Assembly: GCF_900116255.1 (NCBI RefSeq)
Contig: NZ_FPAI01000001.1
Span: 124,001 to 188,000 of the forward strand
Length of the DNA stretch: 64,000 nt
Reading direction: 5' to 3'
DNA from: Halolactibacillus miurensis
GTDB lineage: Bacteria > Bacillota > Bacilli > Bacillales > Amphibacillaceae
The notes beneath the pieces are model-generated. The model worked only from the letters and a program-made list of their open reading frames with translations. It did not search any database and had not been told where the DNA came from. Made by a program: the position numbers and the translations under genes. Below, piece by piece: positions 1 through 7,848 of the stretch. Position 1 is the stretch's first letter, and the number at the start of each line of letters is the position of its first letter.

Positions 1-1
1 C

Positions 2-337
2 ATTGTAACGGACGATATTTTAAAAGACATGCGTGACGGCGCGGTTATTATCGACTTAGCTGCCGGTTGTGGGGGAAATGTGGAAGGTACTGTTGTCGAT
101 GAAACCGTGAACGTTCACGGCGTTAACATTGTTGGGATTGACAACTTACCAGGTGAAGTCGCGTATGATGCTTCTAGTATGTATGCGAGTAACTTGTATC
201 ACTTAATCTCACACTTCTATGACCAAGAAACGCACACCATGTCACTCGATCAGTCAGATGAAATTATGAATGGCTGTCTCGTTGTGAGAGACGCTCAAGT
301 AGTAAACGAACGACTAAAAGAAATTTATGGAGGGTAA
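2..337 (+). CDS. pntAA: NAD(P) transhydrogenase alpha subunit, part 1 (C-terminal end, partial)
   Basis: The frame is open from the window edge, so the gene begins upstream; the first ATG at position 29 is internal. The visible part is the end of the NAD(H)-binding domain I of proton-translocating transhydrogenase, recognisable by the conserved stretches VIIDLAAGCGGN and IVGIDNLPGEVAYDASSMYA. In this family domain I binds NAD(H) and passes hydride to NADP+ bound on the beta subunit, coupled to proton movement across the membrane. It ends 3 bases before the membrane part of the alpha subunit, so the alpha chain is split in two polypeptides, as in several bacteria. Identification is firm; only the truncated length limits it. 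Confidence 0.93.
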   Translation: MVTDDILKDMRDGAVIIDLAAGCGGNVEGTVVDETVNVHGVNIVGIDNLPGEVAYDASSMYASNLYHLISHFYDQETHTMSLDQSDEIMNGCLVVRDAQVVNERLKEIYGG

Positions 338-340
338 CTA

Positions 341-646
341 ATGGGTATGATGCTCGTGTTTGTCTTAATATTAGCTTCTTTTTTAGGGTTTGAACTTATT
401 TCTAAAGTACCAGCACAACTACATACACCACTGATGTCAGGTTCTAATGCGATCTCAGGCATCACGATTGTCGGTGCCATTCTTAGTCTTTCTGGTGCCT
501 TTGTTGTTGATAGTGATGCGATGACGATTATCTTAGGGACGTTATCGGTATTTTTTGCGACAATCAATGTGGTCGGTGGTTATATGGTAACGGACCGGAT
601 GTTGTCGATGTTTAATACAGGTAAGAAGGAGGACCAAGTCTCATGA
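341..646 (+). CDS. pntAB: NAD(P) transhydrogenase alpha subunit, part 2 (membrane part)
   Basis: This 101-residue hydrophobic protein has about three to four membrane segments (roughly residues 1-18, 35-56, 60-85) and matches the small membrane polypeptide of split transhydrogenases, including the typical motif FxFIxKVPAxLHTPLMSGSNAISGI in form (here SKVPAQLHTPLMSGSNAIS). It contributes part of the proton channel (domain II). The start ATG is preceded by GGAGGG at good distance. It overlaps the beta-subunit gene by 4 bases (ATGA), so the three genes are almost certainly translationally coupled. Confidence 0.93.
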   Translation: MGMMLVFVLILASFLGFELISKVPAQLHTPLMSGSNAISGITIVGAILSLSGAFVVDSDAMTIILGTLSVFFATINVVGGYMVTDRMLSMFNTGKKEDQVS

Positions 647-2043
647 ATGACACGGTGATTAATGGATTATATATTGTCTCAGCCATTTTCTTCGTCTTCG
701 GATTAAAGATGTTAGGAAAAGCTGACCAAGCAAGAAAAGGAAACCTCATCTCAGCTGTTGGTATGCTCATTGCGATTGTAACAGCACTCGTCAGTCAAAG
801 TGTTTTAGAGTGGCAATGGATTGCGATTGGTATGATTGCCGGTTCGATCGTTGGAGCAATGGCTGCAAGGCTTGTGGCGATGACAGCCATGCCAGAGATG
901 GTCGCCTTATTTAATGGTTTTGGTGGGGCGGCCAGTTTACTTGTTGGTTGGTCAGAATATCATCGTTATACGGTCACCTATACGTATATGGATGCGAATG
1001 CCTTGTCTTTACTTATTATTATTCTCACCATTGTGATCGGTGGAGCAACCTTTACCGGGTCACTTGTCGCCTGGGGTAAGTTATCAGAAAAGCTGCCAAG
1101 TAAAGCGATTCAATACCCTGGTCAACAGTTTGTTAATGTTCTACTCGTAGCCTTACTCATCGGTTCAGCGGCTTTATTTGGTCCTCTACGTGAATCATTG
1201 AGCATAGATAGTTATCTCTTAGTCATTGCGACGATTCTTGTGGCTTGTATTTTAGGGATTACCTTTGTTATTCCTATTGGCGGTGGCGATATGCCGGTTG
1301 TTATTTCACTTCTTAACTCGTTTAGTGGAATGGCAGCGTGTGCGGCTGGTTTTGTCATCTCAAATAACGTCTTAATCGTCGCGGGAGCGCTCGTTGGTTC
1401 AAGTGGCATCATTCTAACGAATATTATGTGTAAATCGATGAACCGTAAATTAACGAATGTGCTCTTCAGTGGCTTTGGTGCAAGTACAGCGAGTGCTGGT
1501 GCTGGCTTCCAAGGTGAAGCGAAGCCGGTGTCTGTTGAAGATGCTTACCTTATGCTTGAAGCGGCAAGTAATGTATTAGTCGTTCCTGGCTATGGTATGG
1601 CCGTAGCCCAAGCACAACACGCCATTCAAGAACTAGCGGATCAATTAGAAGCAAACGGAACGGAAGTGAATTTTGCCGTCCACCCGGTTGCTGGTCGGAT
1701 GCCAGGACATATGAACGTGTTACTCGCAGAAGCAAATGTGCCCTATGAGCAGTTAAAAGAAATGGATGATGTTAATCCAAACATCGAAAATGTTGATATT
1801 GCGATTGTCATTGGGGCCAATGACGTGGTCAATCCAGCGGCTCGAACGGATGAAACGTCACCGATTTATGGCATGCCAGTGATTGATGTCGACAAAGCCC
1901 GAACGGTCATTGTGATGAAACGTTCCATGAAGCCTGGCTTTGCCGGGATTGATAATCCGCTCTTCTTTAATGACAATACCCGCATGTTGTTTGGCGATGC
2001 GAAGAAGTCAACGCAAGGCCTGGTGGCTGAATTCAAAGGATAA
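643..2043 (+). CDS. pntB: NAD(P) transhydrogenase beta subunit
   Basis: A 466-residue protein with an N-terminal membrane region of about eight or nine segments (residues 1-260) and a C-terminal soluble NADP(H)-binding domain III (from about residue 290). Domain III shows the family motifs VPGYGMAVAQAQH, HPVAGRMPGHMNVLLAEA, GANDVVNPAA and VIVMKRSMKPGFAG. Length is normal for PntB. With the two alpha polypeptides it forms the membrane enzyme that balances NADH and NADPH using the proton gradient. It is last in its operon and is followed by a strong terminator shared with the convergent stress operon. Confidence 0.96.
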   Translation: MNDTVINGLYIVSAIFFVFGLKMLGKADQARKGNLISAVGMLIAIVTALVSQSVLEWQWIAIGMIAGSIVGAMAARLVAMTAMPEMVALFNGFGGAASLLVGWSEYHRYTVTYTYMDANALSLLIIILTIVIGGATFTGSLVAWGKLSEKLPSKAIQYPGQQFVNVLLVALLIGSAALFGPLRESLSIDSYLLVIATILVACILGITFVIPIGGGDMPVVISLLNSFSGMAACAAGFVISNNVLIVAGALVGSSGIILTNIMCKSMNRKLTNVLFSGFGASTASAGAGFQGEAKPVSVEDAYLMLEAASNVLVVPGYGMAVAQAQHAIQELADQLEANGTEVNFAVHPVAGRMPGHMNVLLAEANVPYEQLKEMDDVNPNIENVDIAIVIGANDVVNPAARTDETSPIYGMPVIDVDKARTVIVMKRSMKPGFAGIDNPLFFNDNTRMLFGDAKKSTQGLVAEFKG

Positions 2044-2104
2044 CTAGTTGATATGCTTTTCATCTAGCGTACATTAGTCGTCTATCGATGTATATGTATA
2101 TAAC

Positions 2105-2142
2105 AAAGCGCGCTTTCTGTTTAATCAGAAGGCGCGCTTTTT
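2105..2142. terminator. Bidirectional terminator between pntB and the lia-type operon
   Basis: The arms AAGCGCGC-TTTCTG and CAGAA-GGCGCGCTT form a GC-rich hairpin with a short loop, followed by a T run on the plus strand and preceded by an A run that serves the minus strand. It sits between two convergent operons, so it probably ends both. Confidence 0.85.
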
Positions 2143-2146
2143 AACA

Positions 2147-2977
2147 TTAATCATATTGAAGTGTGAGGCTACCTAAGTCAACAGATGCTTCTATCCTCGG
2201 ACCATTTGTGCCGGTACGACGTTGCCACGCTTGGGTTGTGTCAACATCGGCGTTGTCAAAGCCCTTCGTTTGAATATTGCCTAAATCAACCTCAAGTGCG
2301 ATGGAATAAGCTTCAGGTAGTGCTTTGGTTGTTATATTAATCGCACCGAGCGCAACTTCAGCGATAATGTCTTTTTCAAAGCTTTGTAGCTGAAGGTCGA
2401 TTTCACCGACATCTGTTTCAGCATGCCATTCACCCGTCCCATCAGCGACAGAGATTTGCCCTATGTTTATTTCAACAAAAGCTGTCTCTGTTTGGGTGTC
2501 AGACGCATTGACTGCTCCGACATGGTTTTTAGCGGTAAGTCTATCGACTTGAACGCCGTGTATCTCGATTTCACCAACCGCAAGCTTCATATCAAGTTGG
2601 TTATATACCTCATCTGGTAGAGCGATGATTACTTCTGATCTGTTACTACCGAAGAGATTGAAGTGGCTTAAGTTAAACGCCTGATCTTGCTCAAGTAAAA
2701 TGGTTAACTGTTCTGATTCTAACTGGACAGATAAGTCCGATCTATCTCTTTCACTGACAAAAATATGAATATCATCATCTGAACTCGGTTCAATCACAAG
2801 GGAGCCGACACTGGCTTCAATATATATATCAGAGACCCTCTCACTTATCGTCTCACTTTCAATCATCGCTCTGTCATGATCTGAGTCTGTTAAAGGTGCG
2901 CCAAAGAAAAATAATCCAATGATCCCTAACACTATGAAAAGTATGCCTAAACGCAGCGTTGTTTTCAACATCCTCAC
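2147..2977 (-). CDS. LiaG-like DUF4097 cell-envelope protein
   Basis: A 276-residue protein with one N-terminal membrane segment (about residues 8-26) and a long repetitive beta-rich C-terminal part of the DUF4097 type (recurring patterns such as VGEIEIHGV, IGQISVADG, LGNIQTKG). Proteins of this kind (LiaG in Bacillus) are membrane-anchored with the beta domain outside; their exact role is unknown. It overlaps the preceding HAAS gene by 4 bases and is the last gene of the operon, whereas in Bacillus subtilis liaG lies between liaH and liaF. Assignment to DUF4097 is by eye; the functional link to envelope stress rests on context. Confidence 0.75.
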   Translation of the reverse strand: MRMLKTTLRLGILFIVLGIIGLFFFGAPLTDSDHDRAMIESETISERVSDIYIEASVGSLVIEPSSDDDIHIFVSERDRSDLSVQLESEQLTILLEQDQAFNLSHFNLFGSNRSEVIIALPDEVYNQLDMKLAVGEIEIHGVQVDRLTAKNHVGAVNASDTQTETAFVEINIGQISVADGTGEWHAETDVGEIDLQLQSFEKDIIAEVALGAINITTKALPEAYSIALEVDLGNIQTKGFDNADVDTTQAWQRRTGTNGPRIEASVDLGSLTLQYD

Positions 2978-3540
2978 CCCTTTACCCAGTCTGATAAGAC
3001 TTGACTATATTTTTTAATCAACATGACCGTGCCTTTTGATAAGAGATACCATAAACTTAAGGCAACGAGCGTTGTACCAATGATCACGAGTAACCAAGAT
3101 AGTTCGGTTAGTAAAAGTGCTGGTGTGCGCCATAATAATGAGAAGGCCCAAATAACAGGACTTAGAAAGCCTGTCGCAATTAGTGCCCAACCACCGATTA
3201 GCACGCCCAAAAAGCCAAAAACAGGTCCGACGATAAAGAGAATGTTAACGATAAGAACGACGAGTAACCGACCTAGGTGAGTAGTCTTTGGTTCTGATTG
3301 GTACGAATAAAGTGGGTCTTGTTCAGACTCGTTCACGGGTGGACTTTCCGTTATCGTCGTATATTGACTGGCGACTTCATCCGGTGGTCCAAGCTCTAAA
3401 ATGAGTGTCTGTTCGTCTTTTCCATCAATTGCCCCAATGTTAAATTGGTCGTCAATATCGGCTAAAATCCGTTGTTTTTCCGCTACCGGTAAGGAGCGGA
3501 GGTGATAAGTAAGTTCTTTTACATAGCTTCTTTTATCCAT
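2974..3540 (-). CDS. HAAS (DUF1700) membrane signalling protein
   Basis: The 188-residue protein starts with a helical HAAS/DUF1700 domain (residues 1-65; YVKELTYHLRSLP, ILADIDDQF, LGPPDEVASQY) followed by an acidic linker and about three membrane segments (roughly 92-115, 118-140, 145-170). HAAS domains usually pair with PadR regulators and often precede DUF4097 proteins. Here there is no PadR gene; instead the gene lies 13 bases after liaR and overlaps the DUF4097 gene. That suggests it takes part in the LiaRS response, perhaps as a membrane partner of the DUF4097 protein, but the role is not known. Confidence 0.75.
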   Translation of the reverse strand: MDKRSYVKELTYHLRSLPVAEKQRILADIDDQFNIGAIDGKDEQTLILELGPPDEVASQYTTITESPPVNESEQDPLYSYQSEPKTTHLGRLLVVLIVNILFIVGPVFGFLGVLIGGWALIATGFLSPVIWAFSLLWRTPALLLTELSWLLVIIGTTLVALSLWYLLSKGTVMLIKKYSQVLSDWVKG

Positions 3541-3553
3541 TTTATCTCCCCCT

Positions 3554-4189
3554 CTATGACTTTGTCAGATGATGTTCATGGGCGTAGATAGCAGCCTGGG
3601 TCCGGTCGTTGACCATCAGTTTACTCAAAATATTACTGACGTGTACTTTGGTCGTTTTTAAGGCGATAAAAAGCGTATCAGCGATCTCTTGATTCGTCTT
3701 ACCAGCGGCAATGAGTTGTAACACGTCCATTTCACGCGCCGTCAGAGTCTCATGGAGCGAGACATCTTGTGCCCCTCGCATACGGGCAAGGACCTTACTC
3801 GTCACTTCGCTTTCAAAGATAGATTCCCCAGAATACGTCCGACGGATCGCTTCGGCCATATCACTCGCTTTTGTTGTTTTTAGGACGTAGCTCGTCGCCC
3901 CTGCTTCTAATGCTGGATAAACTTTATCGTCATCAATGAAACTCGTCATCATTAACACTTTTGCTTCTGGCCATGCGTGAATAATTTGACGTGTCGCTTC
4001 AATGCCGTCCATCTGATCCATGACAATATCCATAAGTATAATATCGGGTTTTAAATCTATGGCCTTTGTGATGGCCTCTTTACCACTATCAGCTTCACCG
4101 ATGACATCGATATCAGGCTGAGTAGAAAGATAGGTTCTGACGCCGAGGCGAACCATTTCATGGTCATCGACTAATAATACTGTAATCAT
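3554..4189 (-). CDS. liaR: LiaR-type response regulator (NarL/FixJ family)
   Basis: A 211-residue two-domain regulator. The receiver domain has the acidic pair DD8-9, phosphoacceptor D54 in ILMDIVM, and K103 in VLKTTKAS; the C-terminal LuxR-type HTH carries [22 protein letters not shown] and [10 protein letters not shown]. It overlaps liaS by 26 bases, the usual kinase-regulator coupling. In Firmicutes LiaR/VraR proteins activate their own operon and other envelope genes when cell-wall synthesis is disturbed by antibiotics acting on lipid II. The name rests on the conserved neighbours liaF, liaS and liaH. Confidence 0.9.
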   Translation of the reverse strand: MITVLLVDDHEMVRLGVRTYLSTQPDIDVIGEADSGKEAITKAIDLKPDIILMDIVMDQMDGIEATRQIIHAWPEAKVLMMTSFIDDDKVYPALEAGATSYVLKTTKASDMAEAIRRTYSGESIFESEVTSKVLARMRGAQDVSLHETLTAREMDVLQLIAAGKTNQEIADTLFIALKTTKVHVSNILSKLMVNDRTQAAIYAHEHHLTKS

Positions 4190-5234
4190 TGTTTTTCACC
4201 TGCTCCTTAATAATGGGCACGAAACAATCGAGTTTGGTTCCTTCACCGGGAATACTCACGATGCGTAAGGTGCCTCCAATTTCTGCTGCGCGTTCATTCA
4301 TATTACTTAAGCCGTATGAACTGAACGGTTGGTCTGTCACTTCAAATCCAATCCCATCATCGACAACGGTAAGAATTACCTTTTCTTCTCGTTCGATTAA
4401 GGAAATATCAAGGGTGTCAGCTTTCGCGTGACGTAAGGTATTTGATACCGATTCTTGTAAAATCCGAAACAGATGATCTTCAATCCCCTTTGGTAGATCG
4501 ACAGCTTCAATCTGCCAGGTAATCTTCATGGGAACTTTGGCAACGAGGTCTTTGAGTAAAGCGTCAATACCATCTTTTAAACTGTTGTCTTTTAGTGCCA
4601 CTGGACGTAAATGAAGCAGTAACGCGCGCATTTCTAGTTGCGCTTGTTGAATCATCTGTTCGACTTGTTCAATTGGTGTTTGAATCTGTGTCTGTTGTGT
4701 CTCGGGCATTTCATTAATGGCTGAGACGAGCATCGATGCGGCGAATAATTCTTGACTCACAGAATCATGAAGTTCACGGGCTAAACGGTTTCGTTCAGCA
4801 GTAATGCGCTTTTCAATCGCTTCTTCTTGGTCTTCCACGCGTTGACTAATAAGATCTTGTGAACGTTTCGTTTGTTCTTGCAGTTGCTTATGAATTTTTG
4901 TTAAAGATTGGATAAGTTGTTTTCTTATCTGTGAGTCTTTACTTGTCTGCTTCACGTTCGGGATTCGTCCTGCTTCCAGGTCCTTTAATGCTTGTGTAAA
5001 GCTCTGCCACTCAGAATAATAGCTAAAGGTATGAATGAGGCCTCTGACTGTGCCAAACCCAGCGGTGACAGTAAGTACGAGTACAGGGAATGGCAATGGT
5101 CCAAGTGCACGTGTGAAGAAAACGTCCCAATCAGTCACGGGGAAATGGATGAGAAAGAGACCAAGTAGTACCGCCGCAAATAAAAGTGCGCTCGCGATAG
5201 ATTTCCCTACAGCTTTTAAAGAATAAACAATCAT
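4164..5234 (-). CDS. liaS: LiaS-type sensor histidine kinase
   Basis: A 356-residue NarX-type (HisKA_3) kinase. Two N-terminal membrane segments (about residues 12-30 and 46-66) enclose a very short outer loop, as expected for a LiaS/VraS kinase that senses through a partner rather than directly. A linker and coiled coil (90-145) lead to the H-box [15 protein letters not shown] with phosphorylated H156, then the ATPase domain with [13 protein letters not shown] and VDDGIGF. It overlaps liaF by 4 bases and liaR by 26. In Bacillus, LiaF holds LiaS inactive until envelope stress. Confidence 0.92.
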   Translation of the reverse strand: MIVYSLKAVGKSIASALLFAAVLLGLFLIHFPVTDWDVFFTRALGPLPFPVLVLTVTAGFGTVRGLIHTFSYYSEWQSFTQALKDLEAGRIPNVKQTSKDSQIRKQLIQSLTKIHKQLQEQTKRSQDLISQRVEDQEEAIEKRITAERNRLARELHDSVSQELFAASMLVSAINEMPETQQTQIQTPIEQVEQMIQQAQLEMRALLLHLRPVALKDNSLKDGIDALLKDLVAKVPMKITWQIEAVDLPKGIEDHLFRILQESVSNTLRHAKADTLDISLIEREEKVILTVVDDGIGFEVTDQPFSSYGLSNMNERAAEIGGTLRIVSIPGEGTKLDCFVPIIKEQVKNNDYSIISR

Positions 5235-5947
5235 CCGCGTCTCACCTCAATCTCACCAAACAAAAGTGTGGTGTGTAACTTCACCCGTTTTGTAGCGGTG
5301 TGATAGTTAGGGGTCATAATATGAAGGTTTTTATTTGTCATCCGCGCATCTTGATAGCCTAATAAGTTAACTTTTCCAGCCAGGATCGAATGATTAAGAC
5401 TCACTTCTACGTCATAAGGCACGATAATGACTAATTTACCAATCCATTGATGGACCGTTACCACTGGTTCACCTTTAGGTAGAATAGTCGCGGTAAGGTC
5501 AATAATCGTTTCACCGATCACGGATTGAATGTTGATATCTTTAAATGGATAGCCTGTAGGTGGTGTCGTTTGTTTACCAAACCACTTATTTACCATTAAG
5601 ACCGGTTCATGTTTGACATCAGCGTCGTCTTGAAATTGTGGTTGAATATACGTTGGCGCTTGTTTTTGTTGGTAAGTCCGGTAACCCCAGAGCACTAAAA
5701 GAAGAAAGAGACCAAATTTAAACAAGGTCGTGTTAAGCAGTGTGATACTGATGATGACAATGCCTACCCAAAACCCCGCCCTTCCTTCTGGTCGGTAATA
5801 ATGTTGCCAAGCGATATAGGTAATAACAGCACCAATAATAAGCCAGATAAACGTGCTTGTTTGAATAAAAATCAGTTCAAATAAGAAAAATAGAAATAAA
5901 AAAAGAATGAGATAACGCACAATGTGGTCGTGATCATGTTTAAACAT
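5231..5947 (-). CDS. liaF: LiaF-type inhibitor of the LiaRS system
   Basis: A 238-residue protein with four predicted membrane segments in the first 100 residues and a C-terminal cell-wall-active antibiotics response domain (about residues 125-238; [47 protein letters not shown]). This is the LiaF layout. LiaF proteins inhibit LiaS in the absence of stress. It starts after a hairpin that separates it from liaH, and its end overlaps liaS. Confidence 0.9.
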   Translation of the reverse strand: MFKHDHDHIVRYLILFLFLFFLFELIFIQTSTFIWLIIGAVITYIAWQHYYRPEGRAGFWVGIVIISITLLNTTLFKFGLFLLLVLWGYRTYQQKQAPTYIQPQFQDDADVKHEPVLMVNKWFGKQTTPPTGYPFKDINIQSVIGETIIDLTATILPKGEPVVTVHQWIGKLVIIVPYDVEVSLNHSILAGKVNLLGYQDARMTNKNLHIMTPNYHTATKRVKLHTTLLFGEIEVRRG

Positions 5948-5970
5948 AATAGTCCCCTTTTCATCTACAA

Positions 5971-6004
5971 TAAGTAGGAAGGTGCGTAAGCACCCTACTA
6001 CTTA
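5971..6004 (-). terminator. Intra-operon hairpin between liaH and liaF
   Basis: The arms TAAGTAG-gaa-GGTGC and GCACC-cta-CTACTTA pair with a GTAA loop and only two mismatches. On the transcribed minus strand no T run follows, so it more likely gives partial termination or stabilises the end of a liaIH transcript than stops all transcription. In Bacillus subtilis the abundant stress transcript covers only liaIH, which fits this placement. Confidence 0.6.
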
Positions 6005-6019
6005 TAAGAATAACTGAAC

Positions 6020-6649
6020 TTAATGAGGAATTGAATCCTTTTCTTCTAATTCAGCAAATCGGGCATCTAATGTCTGTTGACGGTGTTGAGTTTTTGTCTT
6101 ATTTTCTAAGCGTTCGATATAAGCTTCGACATCTTTAAAGGTCACTTGGCTTTTTTCGAGTTGATCCGGATTTAAGACATGGTTCAGACCATGGTGGACG
6201 CGTGCTAAGTTCTCACGTCCGCGTAGTTCTAACCGTTTCACATATAAATCTTTTAGTTGATGCTGCATTTTTTCATATTTTAATTCAATGTCAGCGATAT
6301 GTGTTGTCGCTTGGTCATACATACTTTTCAGTTGTTCGGCACGTGCTTGATATGTTTCTACATCAGCCTGTGCTTCTTCTTGTAAGTCAAGACGGTCATG
6401 TGCTTCGGCTAAAGCGACTTGTTGGGTGCGTTTTTCGACCATTTGTTTTGCTTTATGCCATTCTTTCTGATATTCCCGTTGGATGTGGTACTGTTTTTCA
6501 ATAAGGCTTTTTAGTTTTTTTACTTCATCTTCACATTTACGAATATATTGATTGAGATGTGTCATTGGATGTTTTTCCTCTTTTTGATCAAGCATGTGAT
6601 GAATATCGGCCGTAATCGTATCCTTTAAGCGGGTAAAGATGTTTGTCAT
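6020..6649 (-). CDS. liaH: LiaH, PspA/IM30 family phage-shock protein
   Basis: The 209-residue protein is nearly all alpha-helical and charged, with the PspA/IM30 pattern: N-terminal IFTRLKDTITADIHHMLD, then long coiled coils (about residues 25-150). PspA-type proteins form rings or rods on the inner membrane face and protect it against leakage. Upstream lies the small membrane protein that in Bacillus (LiaI) anchors LiaH, and downstream is the regulatory part of the operon, so this is the effector of the Lia response. It is somewhat shorter than Bacillus LiaH but complete. Confidence 0.9.
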   Translation of the reverse strand: MTNIFTRLKDTITADIHHMLDQKEEKHPMTHLNQYIRKCEDEVKKLKSLIEKQYHIQREYQKEWHKAKQMVEKRTQQVALAEAHDRLDLQEEAQADVETYQARAEQLKSMYDQATTHIADIELKYEKMQHQLKDLYVKRLELRGRENLARVHHGLNHVLNPDQLEKSQVTFKDVEAYIERLENKTKTQHRQQTLDARFAELEEKDSIPH

Positions 6650-6677
6650 AGTAATCGCTCCTCAGTTAATTTTTTTT

Positions 6678-6983
6678 TTACATTTGCCAATCATAAGGGT
6701 CAGCTTCAACTTTCGGTTTTTTCCAAGCTTTCATTGTGTAATACAATAGAATGACAGCGCCGAGTCCGATGATTGCTGGACTGTTAGATAGTGAGAGTGA
6801 TAATCCGATTAAAGCTACTATCCCAAAACCGATTCTTTCTAGCGCTGTGTCAGCTAAGAAAAAACCACGAATGCCGTAATAAAGTATCGCGAGTGTTAAG
6901 GCAAAACCGATTAATGGACCAAGTGTAGCTAAAATAATGATCCCGGTAATAAAGGTGAAAATAATCAACATAATTGAACGCAT
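6678..6983 (-). CDS. LiaI-like small membrane protein
   Basis: The protein of 101 residues has about four hydrophobic stretches (residues 3-20, 22-40, 48-65, 67-84) and a short polar tail. The start was set at the ATG at 6983, eight bases after GGAGGG; a TTG three bases earlier is less likely. It is the first gene of the operon, directly before liaH, the position of liaI, whose product docks LiaH at the membrane. Sequence similarity to LiaI was not established, so the name rests on position and topology. Confidence 0.65.
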   Translation of the reverse strand: MRSIMLIIFTFITGIIILATLGPLIGFALTLAILYYGIRGFFLADTALERIGFGIVALIGLSLSLSNSPAIIGLGAVILLYYTMKAWKKPKVEADPYDWQM

Positions 6984-7206
6984 CAAGCACGCCCTCCTTT
7001 CTATAACTCAAGTTTACTGGAGTCCGCGTCATTCGGTAATGGGCGCTAGTGGTATCTTTTACTAAGACTTGAGGCGTATATAACAAGCGTCTTACGAACA
7101 GATGACTGGGTTATTTAGTATTGTGAATGTCAGTTGCAATTAACATAGACCTTGGCTTATCTGTGAAAACGATTCATAAAAAAATGAAAAATATATTTGA
7201 AAGGGC

Positions 7207-7235
7207 TTGCAATTATATTCGTCATCAGTTACAAT
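7207..7235 (+). promoter_or_regulatory. Sigma-A promoter of the first PTS operon
   Basis: TTGCAA (7207-7212), a 17-base spacer and TACAAT (7230-7235) make a good vegetative promoter. Transcription would begin near 7242 and run into the leader terminator about 30 bases on, which fits control by antitermination. Confidence 0.7.
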
Positions 7236-7248
7236 CAATTTAAATTAA

Positions 7249-7276
7249 ACGTGTGACTATTAAATTAGGCGCGAGT
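7249..7276 (+). promoter_or_regulatory. Possible RAT antiterminator site for the LicT-like protein
   Basis: The stretch GTGTGACTATTAAATTAGGC, continuing into the first arm of the terminator, resembles the ribonucleic antiterminator consensus of the BglG/SacT/LicT family (TTGTTACTG, spacer, CAGGC). It overlaps the terminator arm, which is the arrangement needed for mutually exclusive structures. The match is imperfect, so the exact boundaries are uncertain; the position between promoter and terminator, with a LicT-like gene in the same operon, is the main support. Confidence 0.5.
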
Positions 7277-7316
7277 CAGAGTGAAGTTTTACTTTACCTG
7301 ACTTGCGCCTTTTTTG
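7266..7316 (+). terminator. Leader terminator of the first PTS operon
   Basis: A long hairpin with arms AGGCGCGAGTCAG and CTGACTTGCGCCT, an inner GTGAAG/CTTTAC stem and a following run of six T residues. It lies before the first gene (EIIA), so it should stop transcription unless the antiterminator protein acts. Confidence 0.85.
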
Positions 7317-7345
7317 TTGTCTAAATTATTTTGGGAGTGATTAAT

Positions 7346-7846
7346 ATGATAAGGAAATTATTTAAAAGAGATAACAAGACTATTAAAATAAAAAGTCCTG
7401 TAACTGGAATGTTAATGCCTATTGAGGAAGTAAAGGATGAGACATTTGCATCGAAGACACTAGGAGAAGGTGTTGCTATTATTCCCGGTCGTGGTTCGAT
7501 AAGTGCTCCTTTTGATGGTAAAGTTCTAATGATAGCGCAAACAAAACACGCCATTGGATTGGAATCTGAAGATGGTATTCAAGTAATCATTCATATTGGT
7601 ATTGATACAGTAAAAAGGGGAGGAGAGGGGTTTAGTGTTGAAATTAATAAAGATACTAAGCATGTGAAAAAGGGACAGTTATTAGTATCTTTTGATAATG
7701 AGAGAATGATTAAGGAAGGAGTAGATACCACTGTTTTATTAATTATGACAGAAGTAAATGGGCACATATTATCACAACTATTAACGAAGGGAGAAGTGAG
7801 TGAGGGTGAAAGTAATGTATCTGAATATATCAAAAAGAAGGTGTAA
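7346..7846 (+). CDS. PTS glucose-family EIIA component
   Basis: A 166-residue single-domain EIIA of the glucose family. It shows KSPVTGMLMPIEEVKDETFA near the N-terminus, GRGSISAPFDGKV, and the phosphohistidine region IIHIGIDTV, with the second histidine motif in KHAIGLESEDG. The start was set at ATG 7346 behind GGGAG rather than the TTG at 7331. The protein takes phosphate from HPr and passes it to the EIIB domain of the EIICB two genes downstream. The EIICB at the end of the window lacks an EIIA domain too, so this protein could serve both. Confidence 0.92.
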   Translation: MIRKLFKRDNKTIKIKSPVTGMLMPIEEVKDETFASKTLGEGVAIIPGRGSISAPFDGKVLMIAQTKHAIGLESEDGIQVIIHIGIDTVKRGGEGFSVEINKDTKHVKKGQLLVSFDNERMIKEGVDTTVLLIMTEVNGHILSQLLTKGEVSEGESNVSEYIKKKV

Positions 7847-7848
7847 AA

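Larger units (their letters stand above)
6984..7345. promoter_or_regulatory. Divergent control region between the lia-type and PTS operons
   Basis: This 362-base gap holds the start signals of two divergent operons. On the lia side an inverted repeat is visible: CTCAAGTTTACT at 7007-7018 and its counterpart TAAGACTTGAG at 7063-7073, which could be regulator half-sites; no clean -35/-10 pair was found there. The PTS side contains a good sigma-A promoter, a possible antiterminator site and a terminator (listed separately). Confidence 0.5.

Noticed and set aside
7164-7177. cre-like sequence TGAAAACGATTCA before the first PTS operon
   Set aside because: One base is missing compared with the cre consensus and the closing CA is out of register, so it was not listed as a site.
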